From the NCBI RefSeq assembly GCF_009711165.2, contig NZ_WMID02000019.1:59926-123925 (forward strand): a stretch of 64,000 nucleotides of DNA, written 5' to 3'. This stretch comes from Flavobacterium sp. MC2016-06. GTDB taxonomy: Bacteria > Bacteroidota > Bacteroidia > Flavobacteriales > Flavobacteriaceae. Below, piece after piece: positions 53,927 to 62,766 of this stretch (its first letter is position 1; each line of letters starts with the position of its first letter). The notes under the pieces were generated by a model. The model did no database searches, was not told the DNA's origin, and saw only the letters and a list, made by a program, of their open reading frames with translations. The translations under genes were made by a program, and so were the position numbers.

Positions 53927-56215
53927 TTATTCTTTAGATAGTGAGTACGGAGCATCTTTTTTGCCCTTTCCTCTTTCGTTATTTGGAACGTTTTTCATGT
54001 CAAAATCAATTACGGCGCCGTTTATTAAATCTTGATGTGTAAAAAAGTTTTGACTGTATTCTTTTCCGTTTAAAAGTGCTTTATTAATATATTTATTGTC
54101 GGCATTATTATTTGGAGCGTTAATTATCAATTGTTTTTCGTTTTCTAGAGTAACCGTAACTTTTTTAAACAACGGAGCACCAATAACATATTCGCTGCAA
54201 GTCGGGCAAACGGGATAAAAACCTAATGCAGAAAAAACATACCACGCCGAAGTTTGTCCGTTATCTTCGTCACCACAATAGCCGTCTGGAGTTGGTTTGT
54301 ACATTCTGTTCATAGTTTCTCGTACCCAATATTGCGTTTTGGATGGCGCACCAGCATAATCGTACAAATATATCATGTGCTGAATCGGCTGATTTCCGTG
54401 TGCATATTGCCCCATATTGGCAATCTGCATTTCACGTATTTCATGAATCACTTCGCCATAATATGCTTCATCAAAAACAGGCGCCTGCGAAAAAACCTCA
54501 TCTAATTTTTTTACAAATGCATCGTTTCCTCCCATTAAATTGATTAATCCGTCGATGTCATGAAAAACCGACCATGTATAATGCCAGCTGTTTCCTTCGG
54601 TAAAAGCATCTCCCCATTTAAAAGGATTAAACGGACTCATAAATTTTCCGTCGGCATTTTTTCCGCGCATTAATTTGGTTTCTGGATCAAAAAGGTTTTT
54701 ATAATTCAGACTTCGTTTTTTATACAATTCAATTTCTTTTTTCGGTTTCCCTAATGCTTTTCCTAGTTGGTAAATAGAGAAATCGTCATAAGCATATTCT
54801 AATGTTCTGGCTGCACTTTCGTTTATAGAAACATCGTACGGAACATACCCTAATTTGTTGTAATAATTAACTCCAAAACGTCCCACAGCTTTTAGAGGCC
54901 CTTCATTATTGGCTCCGTGAAGTAACGCTTGATATAAAGTTTCGATATCGTATTTGTACTTTTCTTTATTTTTCAAATAAGCTTCGGCAACTACAGAAGC
55001 CGAATTATTACCAACCATTACGTTTCTTAAACCTGGACTTCCCCATTCTGGCAACCAGCCGCTTTCTTTATAGGCGTTAGCAAGTCCTTCTTGAATTTCT
55101 GAATTTAATTCTGGATGTGTCAAATTCAACAAAGGAAATAAGGCGCGAAATGTATCCCAAAATCCTGTGTCTGTATACATGTATCCAGGAAGAACCTGCC
55201 CATTGTACGGACTGTAATGAACTGGTTTTTGGTCTTTATCAAATTCGTAAAATTTTCTTGGAAAAAGCATTGTGCGGTACAAACACGAATAAAAAGTCTG
55301 GTTTTGCGCCAAAGTACCGCCTTCGGTAACAATTTTTCCTAATTCTTTATTCCAAGCTGTTCTTCCTTTTTCTTTTATGGTTTCGAAGTTATCTGAACCT
55401 ATTTCTTTTAGATTTAATTCGGCTTGCTCAAAACTAATAAATGACGAAGCCACTTTTGCGGTAATGATTTTGCCTTTTTTAGTTTTAAAACCAATTACAG
55501 CACCAGCATGATCTGCTGTAAGTTCTTTTTCTTTTGATAATTCTTTTCCGCTGAAAGTATTTATTTCTTCGAATGGCTCATCAAATTGAATGACAAAATA
55601 GTTTTTGAAATTGGATGGAACGCCTCGGCTGTTTTTTGTGGTGTAGCCTATTATTTTATTTTCACTCGGAATTACTTTTACGTATGAACCTTTATCAAAT
55701 GCATCAATTACGACATAAGCGTTGTTGGTTTCTGGAAAAGTAAAACGAAAATATGCAGCTCTTTCTGTTGGTGCTATTTCGGTTGTAACATCGTAATCTG
55801 CAAGATATACACTGTAATAATACGGTTTTACGATTTCTGATTTATGCGAAAACCAACTTGCTCTTTCCTCTTCATTAAAAACAAGTTTTCCGGTTACAGG
55901 CATAATCGAAAACTGTCCGTAATCATTCATCCAAGGCGATGGTTCGTGCGTTTGTTTAAATCCTCTGATTTTATCTGCTGTATAAGAATAAATCCAGCCG
56001 TCGCCCATTTTTCCGGTCTGCGGTGTCCAGAAATTCATTCCCCACGGCAAGGCAATGGCAGGATAAGTGTTTCCGTTTGAAAGATCTGGTTTGGAATCAC
56101 TGCCTATTAACGGATTAACAAAATCTACAGGTTCATGAATTTCTGTTGTCGTTATATTTTGTGCATTAATAAAGGAACTGCAAAAAGCCAATAAACTTAG
56201 TAGGAATAATTTCAT
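53927..56215 (-). CDS. GH92-family glycoside hydrolase (alpha-mannosidase family), second paralogue
   Basis: 762 residues, with a signal peptide ending SFINAQ. It is a clear GH92 (FVNPLIGSDSKPDLSNGNTYPAIALPWG, EGNSWHYTW, GQTSAWYVFSALGFYPV), but two landmarks differ from its neighbour: HGNQPIQHMIYLYDY replaces HGNEPSHH, and GDEDNGQTSAW replaces GNDDFGQMSAW. These changes near the substrate site suggest a different mannose linkage or aglycone. It is the first gene of the two-gene operon, so both are probably made together to act on one glycan. Confidence 0.93.
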   Translation of the reverse strand: MKLFLLSLLAFCSSFINAQNITTTEIHEPVDFVNPLIGSDSKPDLSNGNTYPAIALPWGMNFWTPQTGKMGDGWIYSYTADKIRGFKQTHEPSPWMNDYGQFSIMPVTGKLVFNEEERASWFSHKSEIVKPYYYSVYLADYDVTTEIAPTERAAYFRFTFPETNNAYVVIDAFDKGSYVKVIPSENKIIGYTTKNSRGVPSNFKNYFVIQFDEPFEEINTFSGKELSKEKELTADHAGAVIGFKTKKGKIITAKVASSFISFEQAELNLKEIGSDNFETIKEKGRTAWNKELGKIVTEGGTLAQNQTFYSCLYRTMLFPRKFYEFDKDQKPVHYSPYNGQVLPGYMYTDTGFWDTFRALFPLLNLTHPELNSEIQEGLANAYKESGWLPEWGSPGLRNVMVGNNSASVVAEAYLKNKEKYKYDIETLYQALLHGANNEGPLKAVGRFGVNYYNKLGYVPYDVSINESAARTLEYAYDDFSIYQLGKALGKPKKEIELYKKRSLNYKNLFDPETKLMRGKNADGKFMSPFNPFKWGDAFTEGNSWHYTWSVFHDIDGLINLMGGNDAFVKKLDEVFSQAPVFDEAYYGEVIHEIREMQIANMGQYAHGNQPIQHMIYLYDYAGAPSKTQYWVRETMNRMYKPTPDGYCGDEDNGQTSAWYVFSALGFYPVCPTCSEYVIGAPLFKKVTVTLENEKQLIINAPNNNADNKYINKALLNGKEYSQNFFTHQDLINGAVIDFDMKNVPNNERGKGKKDAPYSLSKE

Positions 56216-56321
56216 AGTACTGATTTAGTCATTAATTTTTAGGGGCTATAATTTCGTTAGAAAATTACAATAAAATATGGTTTTAAAAAATATAAATAAT
56301 CGTAGAGTAATAGGTTTTGAA

Positions 56322-56329
56322 TATCTTTG
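56322..56329 (+). promoter_or_regulatory. -7 box of the 56355 gene
   Basis: TATCTTTG is an exact match 25 nt before the ATG at 56355. It rules against a TTG start at 56331, which would lie at the transcription start. Confidence 0.55.
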
Positions 56330-56354
56330 ATTGATCAAAAAGACAATTTTATAC

Positions 56355-56978
56355 ATGAAAAATTCTATTTTATTTCTTTTCCTTTTTTATTCATTATTTG
56401 GTTTTTCGCAAAAAGTTGACAGTTCTATATTAGATAAAGAACAAATTGTTCAGAGAGAACTCAATGGCCTAAGTGATTTTCCGATTTACAAAGCATTCGA
56501 ATTTCAAGATAAAGGCGGTGTTTATGAATTGGTTTTATGCGAAAACCAGAAGGTTATTTCTAAAAAAGACACTTTGAATACTAAAATTCAAGCAATTTGT
56601 GCCGTTAATGATCACGGTGGTTTTTTAGAAAAATGGAGAATTAATGATTTACTTGAAGATTATAATCCAAAAGAAACCAATATTTGGTTCTGGACAAAAT
56701 ATTGCAATACAAAGGATATTGACGGAGATGGCTCTATTGATCCTGTTATTGTTTATGGAACAAGAACTGAATACGATGAAATTAGACGTGTGAAAATTAT
56801 TGTGGTTTACAACAACAAAAAATATGTTATTCGTGCTGTAGAATGTGATTTAGATTCTTGCAGAAGTTTTAAAAAGGATGCTAATTGGAATTCATTACCT
56901 CAGAAAATACAAGTCTACATCAATCAATTGACTGGAAAAATGAGAAAGGAACAAAATCTTTTATTGAAAGACGGGTAA
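56355..56978 (+). CDS. Secreted hypothetical protein
   Basis: 207 residues from the ATG at 56355, which begins a signal peptide (MKNSILFLFLFYSLFGFSQ). The mature protein has a YCNTKDIDGDGSIDPVIVYG stretch recalling an EF-hand/FG-GAP-like calcium loop (DIDGDG) and otherwise a small alpha/beta look. I do not recognise a family beyond M949_RS01915-like surface proteins seen in flavobacteria, and that resemblance is tentative. It is divergent from the GH92 operon and convergent with the GNAT gene across a repeat. Confidence 0.75.
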   Translation: MKNSILFLFLFYSLFGFSQKVDSSILDKEQIVQRELNGLSDFPIYKAFEFQDKGGVYELVLCENQKVISKKDTLNTKIQAICAVNDHGGFLEKWRINDLLEDYNPKETNIWFWTKYCNTKDIDGDGSIDPVIVYGTRTEYDEIRRVKIIVVYNNKKYVIRAVECDLDSCRSFKKDANWNSLPQKIQVYINQLTGKMRKEQNLLLKDG

Positions 56979-57175
56979 ATCAATTTCAATGTCAAAAATC
57001 AATTTCAAAAATCAATTTCAATAACAATGTCAAAGATCAATTGCAATGACAATGTTAAATATCAGTGATAGTAACTATTAAAAATTTCAATTTCAATCCA
57101 ATCTCAATCCAATTTTAAATTGATTTTTGACATTGTTATTGATTTTTGAAATTGTCATTGATTTTTGATATTTAT
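56978..57175. repeat. Short-word repeat cluster between convergent genes
   Basis: The words ATCAATTTCAA and AATGTCAAA recur in near-tandem at 56978-57050, and their complements (TTGAAATTG, TTTTTGACATTG) recur at 57115-57170, so the whole can fold on itself. The right half overlaps the 3' end of the GNAT gene and encodes its last ~24 residues. Confidence 0.8.
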
Positions 57176-57776
57176 AACTTTGTTTTAGATTTTCTTTTAC
57201 TTCATCAAACCATTCATTTCTAAGAATACTTAAAACGATGGAATCACGGCGGGCTTCACTATTTGCTGTTGGCATGTGGCTTCTTAAAACGCCTTCTACT
57301 TTACAGCCAATGCTTTTCATGGCAGCAATGCTTCGTTCGTTATTATTATCGGCACGAAATTCTACTCGCTCCATCCCTAGAGTTTCGAAAGCAAATTGCA
57401 GTAATAAAAACTTGCAGTGTTTGTTGAGTCCAGTTCCTCTAAAGGCCGAACCGTACCAAGTATAACCTAATTGCAGGGTTTTGAATTCTAAGTTGATATC
57501 GTAAAAACGTGTTGAACCTGCGTATTTTTGAGATTTTTTATCGAATACTATAAAGGGGAATTCTTTTTGATTTTCTCTCGCTTTTATTGCAGCTTGAATA
57601 TAATTGATCAGGTTTTCTTTTCCGTCGGCACCTACTAACGAATATTTCCAAGTTTCGGGCTCATTGATAGAAATTTCTAATAAATTTTCTACATCCGATT
57701 CTTGCAGCGAACGCAATAAAACGGTTTCGTCTTCTAAAATTATAGTATCTGTAAAACTGAAATTGGATTTGGACAT
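57093..57776 (-). CDS. GNAT-family N-acetyltransferase
   Basis: 227 residues from the ATG at 57776 (MSKSNFSFTDTIILED); an in-frame extension to 57869 is not coding-like. The RimJ/RimL-type acetyltransferase domain covers about residues 12-180, with LGYTWYGSAFRGTGLNKHCK as the acetyl-CoA-binding segment and the RVEFRADNNNERSIAAMKSIG block typical of the family. It transfers an acetyl group to an amine, often a ribosomal-protein N-terminus or small molecule. The last ~24 residues (after YKYQK) are encoded by the intergenic repeat, so the C-terminal tail is probably an accretion. Confidence 0.88.
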   Translation of the reverse strand: MSKSNFSFTDTIILEDETVLLRSLQESDVENLLEISINEPETWKYSLVGADGKENLINYIQAAIKARENQKEFPFIVFDKKSQKYAGSTRFYDINLEFKTLQLGYTWYGSAFRGTGLNKHCKFLLLQFAFETLGMERVEFRADNNNERSIAAMKSIGCKVEGVLRSHMPTANSEARRDSIVLSILRNEWFDEVKENLKQSYKYQKSMTISKINNNVKNQFKIGLRLD

Positions 57777-57889
57777 GGTATATATTTTAGAGATTCTCTG
57801 AGAAAATTTCACAAAACTTTGTGTAATAATTATTCCGCTGAAATTTACAAAGTTGTTACGAAGATTCACAAAGTTATTGAGGAAAAAAG

Positions 57890-58246
57890 TTACTCATTCA
57901 TTTCATCATATCGCTCCGGAACTTGCGGATCGTATAATGGACATTTGAATTCTTCCATCACGCTAACTAACTGATTCATGGTTTTTCCTTCGGTTCCATA
58001 ACAGTCAATTTTTACACTTTGCGGTGTAGTTATAACTTGAAATGCTCCTTTTCCATTTGGATTTTTCCAGCTGTTTTCATCTACTCTTTCCCATTGAGAA
58101 AATACAGAGTTGATTCTGTTTATAATTACTTCTACAGGAAGTTCTTGAAGACCTTCTACTTCTTCTTTTTCAACAAGTGCTTCGTAAACTTCGTGATGGT
58201 TTAGATACGTTTCTTCTAAATATCTCCAAAAAAGTAATTCGTACAT
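57890..58246 (-). CDS. Hypothetical protein
   Basis: 118 residues from the ATG at 58246 (MYELLFWRYLEETYLN); an in-frame extension to 58318 runs into a perfect palindrome and is rejected. The protein is acidic, with no signal or membrane segment. A central stretch (GAFQVITTPQSVKIDCYG) and a C-terminal PLYDPQVPERYDE are visible. I do not recognise a family. It follows purM on the same strand, separated by the palindrome, so it may be read through at reduced level. Confidence 0.72.
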   Translation of the reverse strand: MYELLFWRYLEETYLNHHEVYEALVEKEEVEGLQELPVEVIINRINSVFSQWERVDENSWKNPNGKGAFQVITTPQSVKIDCYGTEGKTMNQLVSVMEEFKCPLYDPQVPERYDEMNE

Positions 58247-58263
58247 AATAAGTTTTTTTTTAA

Positions 58264-58349
58264 ACCATATAAGTGATATAAGTTCATTTAATAGAAGCGC
58301 AGAAATGCATCGACACAAAAATTAAATGAACTTATATCACTTATATGGT
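58264..58349. repeat. Inverted repeat with perfect 29-nt arms
   Basis: Arms 58264-58292 and 58321-58349 are perfect complements with a 28-nt loop. The element lies 11 bp beyond the purM stop and 17 bp before the ATG of the next gene. Confidence 0.93.
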
Positions 58350-58359
58350 GAATATCTTT

Positions 58360-59538
58360 TTAATATTCGAAGGTACCGTATTCGCTGGTGATAGTCATTT
58401 TTTTACTATCTGCTGCTTCTACTCGACCTACGATTTGTGCATCGACATTGAATGATTTTGAAATCGCTATAATATCTTGTGCAATATTTTCTGGTACGTA
58501 AATTTCCATACGGTGACCGCAGTTGAAAACTTGGTACATTTCTTTCCAATCTGTTTTTGACTGCTCTTGTATTAACTTGAACAAAGGCGGTACTGGAAAT
58601 AAATTGTCTTTTATAATGTGTAAGTTCTGAACGAAATGTAAAATTTTAGTCTGCGCGCCGCCACTGCAATGCACCATTCCGTGAATTTCATTTGGCGTGT
58701 AAGTATCTAAAATTTTCTTGATAATTGGTGCGTAAGTTCTAGTTGGAGAAAGTACTAACTGACCAGCATTTATTGGACTGTTTTCTACTTCATCCGTTAA
58801 ATTTACCTGTCCTGAATAAATTAATTCTTCTGGTACAAGTGCATCGTAACTTTCTGGGTATTTTTTAGCTAAATATTTACCGAAAACGTCGTGACGTGCA
58901 GAAGTAAGTCCGTTACTTCCCATTCCGCCATTATAACCTTTTTCGTAAGTTGCTTGTCCAAAAGAAGCCAAACCAACAATAACGTCACCCGCTTTGATGT
59001 TTGCATTGTCTACTACATCGCTGCGTTTCATACGTGCTGTTACGGTAGAATCTACAATAATGGTACGAACAACATCTCCAACGTCTGCAGTTTCCCCGCC
59101 TGTTGAATGAATGGTTACTCCAAAAGTTTTTAATTCGTTGATTAATTCTTCGGTTCCGTTGATGATTGCCGAAATTACTTCTGCTGGAATTAAGTTTTTG
59201 TTTCTTCCAATTGTCGATGAAAGCAGAATATTATCTGTTGCGCCAACACATAATAAATCATCAATATTCATGATTAAAGCATCTTGCGCGATTCCTTTCC
59301 AAACCGAAATATCTCCCGTTTCTTTCCAATACATATAGGCTAAAGATGATTTTGTCCCTGCGCCGTCTGCATGCATGATTAAGCAATGGTCTGAATCCTG
59401 TGTTAAATAATCAGGTACAATTTTGCAAAATGCTTGAGGAAATAAACCTTTATCAATATTTTTTATGGCGTTGTGTACGTCTTCTTTTGATGCCGAAACA
59501 CCTCTTTGTGCGTACCTTTTGCTAGAATCTGAACTCAT
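58360..59538 (-). CDS. purM: Phosphoribosylformylglycinamidine cyclo-ligase, Bacteroidota-type PurM
   Basis: 392 residues. The AIR-synthase fold is shown by the N-terminal YAQRGVSASKEDVHNAIKNI, the ATP/metal site LIMHADGAGTKSSLAY, the DALIMNIDDLLCVGAT segment and the glycine-rich HSTGGETADVGD. It is longer than the E. coli enzyme, as usual for Bacteroidota forms. It converts FGAM to AIR in purine synthesis. It has its own promoter (59565-59572). guaA, another purine gene, lies elsewhere in the window, not adjacent. Confidence 0.88.
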   Translation of the reverse strand: MSSDSSKRYAQRGVSASKEDVHNAIKNIDKGLFPQAFCKIVPDYLTQDSDHCLIMHADGAGTKSSLAYMYWKETGDISVWKGIAQDALIMNIDDLLCVGATDNILLSSTIGRNKNLIPAEVISAIINGTEELINELKTFGVTIHSTGGETADVGDVVRTIIVDSTVTARMKRSDVVDNANIKAGDVIVGLASFGQATYEKGYNGGMGSNGLTSARHDVFGKYLAKKYPESYDALVPEELIYSGQVNLTDEVENSPINAGQLVLSPTRTYAPIIKKILDTYTPNEIHGMVHCSGGAQTKILHFVQNLHIIKDNLFPVPPLFKLIQEQSKTDWKEMYQVFNCGHRMEIYVPENIAQDIIAISKSFNVDAQIVGRVEAADSKKMTITSEYGTFEY

Positions 59539-59564
59539 GAAACTTAGTTTGTGTTGATGTGGTG

Positions 59565-59572
59565 CAAAGATA
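59565..59572 (-). promoter_or_regulatory. -7 box of purM
   Basis: TATCTTTG on the minus strand is an exact match 26 nt before the ATG. No TTG at a standard distance was found. Confidence 0.5.
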
Positions 59573-60100
59573 ATCCCTTTTTTTAATTCTTTTGTTTATT
59601 TGAAATATTTGATTCACAAAAAAAATTCGGCACGCTTTTAAGCAATACCGAATTCTTTAAAAAAATTGGTTATGAAATTTTCGGCTTTTATTCTTTTATC
59701 GTTAATCTGGCTTTGATACGTTCTTAAATAATATTATCTTTCTAATGTTATTGGTTAAACTTGCTGTTTGAGAATTCTTGGACAATTTATAATTCAGATT
59801 CTCAATTTGGAGGACGAAATCTAAAGAGAAACATTTTTTTTAAAATAAAAATGATTTTTTTATTTCCTCAACCTTCTCATCAAAATTAAAAAACTTAGCA
59901 ACAGCTAAACCAATCATAAGTGCTTATTTTACAACATTTTAATACCTTTCCGATAAACTGTAAAATTATCTCGATGAACTGCTATCGACTTAAAAAAAAT
60001 AAACAGGAAAAAAGCTTCTTATTACAATTTACACCTATTCAAACCCATACAATGGTTCAAAACAAAGTTCAAAAAACACTTATTTGAACATTATCAAACA
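59573..60100. other. Intergenic region without a recognised gene
   Basis: About 530 bp. One imperfect hairpin (59626-59655, GAATTCGGTATTG against the GTGCCGAATT side, with a T run on the minus strand) looks like a terminator, but no gene is evident for it. A 44-codon frame without a usable start and a 14-codon plus-strand frame were considered and rejected. The stretch may hold a decayed gene. Confidence 0.45.
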
Positions 60101-60103
60101 AAA

Positions 60104-60127
60104 AAGCCTGTCTTTTGAGACAGGCTT
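60104..60127 (-). terminator. Terminator of the type III glutamine synthetase gene
   Basis: AAGCCTGTC pairs with GACAGGCTT, with a T run on the minus strand, 22 bp beyond the stop. Confidence 0.92.
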
Positions 60128-60148
60128 AATAAAAATATTGTGTAACTG

Positions 60149-62338
60149 TTATTTTGTAAACAACAATTCTCTGTATTTTGTCAATGTCCAGCTTTCATCA
60201 TCAACTAATAATTCTAATTTATCGCAATGATTACGAATGTCTTCAAAATAAGGTTTTACTTTATTGCAGTAAGCTTCGGCCATTTTTTGAGCATCTGTTA
60301 AATGGTTTGCTGTTCTTCTTTCATCTGTCATAGCCAATACCTTAGAATTGATTCCTTCTATATGACCTGAAATTTCTTTAATCAAAACGATTTGCTCTTT
60401 TGCAATCGTTTCAAATGCTGCACCAAAAATTTCTTTTAATCCTTTTACGTTTTCAATTAAAGTATTTTGGTAACGTATTGCTGTTGGAATTACATGATTT
60501 CTTGCAATATCTCCTAAAACTCGTCCTTCAATCTGGATTTTCTTAGTGTATTCTTCCAATTCAATTTCGTAACGCGCTTCTGCTTCTACATGATTTAGAA
60601 TTCCTAATTCATCAAACAAATCTAAAGCTTGTTTTGATACTTTAGCTCTAATAGCTTCTGGCGTAGTTTTAAAATTACTCAAACCTCTTTTGGCGGCTTC
60701 TTTTTCCCAAGCTTCGCTGTAACCGTCACCTTCAAAAAGAATTTTCTTAGATTGTTTAATATATTCTCTTAAAACATTAAAGATGGCATCATCTTTTTTC
60801 ATGTCTTTAGAGTCTATTAAAGTATCCACTTCTGCTTTAAAGTCTTTTAATTGTTTGGCTACAATTGCATTTAAAGTTGTCATTGCGTTCGAACAGTTTG
60901 CATTTGAACCAACTGCTCTAAACTCAAATTTATTTCCTGTAAAGGCAAAAGGTGATGTTCTATTTCTATCGGTATTGTCTAAAAGTACATCTGGAATTTT
61001 TCCAACAACATTTAGTTTTAAATCTGTTTTTTCTTCTGGAGATAATTTTCCAGTTGTTACACTTTCTAATTCTGATAATACTTTAGTAAGTTGTGCTCCA
61101 ATAAAAACCGAAATAATAGCCGGCGGTGCTTCATTAGCTCCTAATCTATGATCGTTGCTTGCCGTTGCGATAGAAGCTCTTAATAAAGTTTCGTAATCGT
61201 TAACTGCTTTTATCGTATTAATAAAGAAAGTCAAAAACTGTAAATTACTCATTGGTGTTTTGCTCGGACTCAACAAGTTAACTCCTGTATCTGTTGCCAG
61301 CGACCAGTTATTGTGTTTACCTGAACCGTTTACACCTTTAAATGGTTTTTCGTGAAATAAAACTTTAAAATCATGACGTTCTGCAACACGCTGCATCACA
61401 TCCATTAATAAAGAATTATGGTCTACGGCAAGATTAGTTTCTTCAAAAATTGGCGCTAACTCAAACTGGTTTGGTGCAACCTCATTATGACGTGTTTTTA
61501 CCGGAATTCCCAATAACATACATTCTTGCTCTAAATCACGCATATACGTTAAAGCACGCGTTGGAATAGAACCAAAATAATGATCGTCTAATTGCTGTCC
61601 TTTTGCAGAAGTGTGTCCTAGTAAGGTTCTTCCTGTCATCATTAAATCTGGACGTGAATTTGCTAATGCTTTATCGATCAAAAAATATTCTTGTTCCCAG
61701 CCTAAAGTTGCGGTTACTTTCTTTACGTTTTTATCAAAATATTTACATACTTCTGTTGCAGCTTCATCCATTGCTGATAAAGCTCTTAATAACGGAATTT
61801 TATTATCTAAAGCTTCACCGGTATAGGCAATAAAAACGGTCGGAATACATAATGTTGTACCGTAAATAAATGCTGGAGAAGTTGGATCCCAAGCGGTATA
61901 ACCTCTTGCTTCAAATGTATTTCTAATTCCTCCGTTTGGAAAACTAGAGGCATCTGGTTCTTGCTGTACTAATTGTGCACCGCCAAATTTCTCTACAGGA
62001 TCACTTCCATCATAAGAAATATCAAAAAAAGCATCGTGCTTTTCTGCAGTTGTTCCTGTTAAGGGTTGAAACCAGTGTGTATAATGTGTAACCCCTTTGG
62101 CCAAAGCCCATTCTTTCATTCCCATGGCAATATAATCTGCCAATTTTCTGTCTATTTTCGTTCCATGTTGAATGGCATCTCTTACTCCTTTTAAAGCATC
62201 TGAAGTTAAATATTGCTTCATCGCTTTTTCATTAAACACATTTGAACCAAAAAGATTAGACTTTCTATCAATTTCTTCAAAATGTACTGGCTTTCTAGTA
62301 GAAGCTTCTTTTAAAGCTTGAAAACGTAATGTTGACAT
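60149..62338 (-). CDS. glnN: Glutamine synthetase type III
   Basis: 729 residues, the length class of GSIII, against about 450-470 for GSI. The N-terminus (RKPVHFEEIDRKSNLFGSNVFNE) is typical of the type. Catalytic segments include GWEQEYFLID, the TRHNEVAPNQFELAPIFEE block and KPFKGVNGSGKHNNWSLATD. The C-terminal ~200 residues are helical. It makes glutamine from glutamate, ammonia and ATP, and GSIII is the main form in many Bacteroidota. It is divergent from a type II synthetase across a 428-bp region. Confidence 0.96.
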   Translation of the reverse strand: MSTLRFQALKEASTRKPVHFEEIDRKSNLFGSNVFNEKAMKQYLTSDALKGVRDAIQHGTKIDRKLADYIAMGMKEWALAKGVTHYTHWFQPLTGTTAEKHDAFFDISYDGSDPVEKFGGAQLVQQEPDASSFPNGGIRNTFEARGYTAWDPTSPAFIYGTTLCIPTVFIAYTGEALDNKIPLLRALSAMDEAATEVCKYFDKNVKKVTATLGWEQEYFLIDKALANSRPDLMMTGRTLLGHTSAKGQQLDDHYFGSIPTRALTYMRDLEQECMLLGIPVKTRHNEVAPNQFELAPIFEETNLAVDHNSLLMDVMQRVAERHDFKVLFHEKPFKGVNGSGKHNNWSLATDTGVNLLSPSKTPMSNLQFLTFFINTIKAVNDYETLLRASIATASNDHRLGANEAPPAIISVFIGAQLTKVLSELESVTTGKLSPEEKTDLKLNVVGKIPDVLLDNTDRNRTSPFAFTGNKFEFRAVGSNANCSNAMTTLNAIVAKQLKDFKAEVDTLIDSKDMKKDDAIFNVLREYIKQSKKILFEGDGYSEAWEKEAAKRGLSNFKTTPEAIRAKVSKQALDLFDELGILNHVEAEARYEIELEEYTKKIQIEGRVLGDIARNHVIPTAIRYQNTLIENVKGLKEIFGAAFETIAKEQIVLIKEISGHIEGINSKVLAMTDERRTANHLTDAQKMAEAYCNKVKPYFEDIRNHCDKLELLVDDESWTLTKYRELLFTK

Positions 62339-62387
62339 GTATGTAAATTTTTAAAATTCGTAATAATTTTCATTAAAAAATGATCGA

Positions 62388-62395
62388 CAAATATA
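62388..62395 (-). promoter_or_regulatory. -7 box of the type III glutamine synthetase gene
   Basis: TATATTTG on the minus strand is an exact match, placing a start about 45 nt before the ATG. Confidence 0.5.
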
Positions 62396-62720
62396 AACAA
62401 TAAAACTGCCTGATTTAAATATAAATTTTACAATTTTAGTCGATGATTTTGCAACGGAAGTCGATATTCACAAAGAATAATGAATTCATTCAACAGAAAT
62501 ATAACAAAAATGTGCGTTAATATTGATTAAATAAACATTTTTTCATAATTTCTTAACCTAAAAATTTAAAAATGTGCCGTAATTATTACGAATTTATTTT
62601 TTTAAGGCATATAAAATTACTTTTTTAAAAATATACCCCTCTCAAAATTGCGCTTATCCAAAAAATTATAGATCGTTAAACAAAACAGCCCCCTAATTTT
62701 TAGGACTAAAAAAATAAATC
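62396..62720. other. Shared regulatory region of the two glutamine synthetase genes
   Basis: About 325 bp between the two divergent -7 boxes. It is strongly AT-rich, with no coding frame. I could not pick out a convincing palindromic operator or a nitrogen-regulator site. Confidence 0.45.
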
Positions 62721-62728
62721 TATATTTG
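62721..62728 (+). promoter_or_regulatory. -7 box of the type II glutamine synthetase gene
   Basis: TATATTTG is an exact match 38 nt before the ATG. No clear TTG is seen upstream. Confidence 0.5.
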
Positions 62729-62766
62729 ACCCAACGAAAAAAACAAAAAAATAAATTTATATTATT

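Noticed and set aside
56331..56354. TTG start for the 56355 gene
   Set aside because: It lies at the predicted transcription start just after the -7 box, and the ATG at 56355 begins the signal peptide.
56978..57175. CRISPR array
   Set aside because: The recurring words are short, overlapping and irregular, without uniform repeats and spacers, and there are no cas genes.
57777..57869. Upstream extension of the GNAT gene
   Set aside because: It is low-complexity, with no conserved character, and the ATG at 57776 begins the domain normally.
58247..58318. Upstream extension of the 57890-58246 gene
   Set aside because: It is read through the arm of a perfect palindrome and contains no plausible protein signal.
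59671..59715. 14-codon frame resembling the start of a signal peptide (MKFSAFILLSLIWL)
   Set aside because: It stops after 14 codons and nothing downstream continues it; it could be a gene remnant but cannot be supported.
59690..59835. 44-codon minus-strand frame ahead of a hairpin
   Set aside because: It has no usable start codon and no recognisable similarity.
60783..61151. 122-codon frame opposite glnN
   Set aside because: It is a shadow of a highly conserved enzyme gene.
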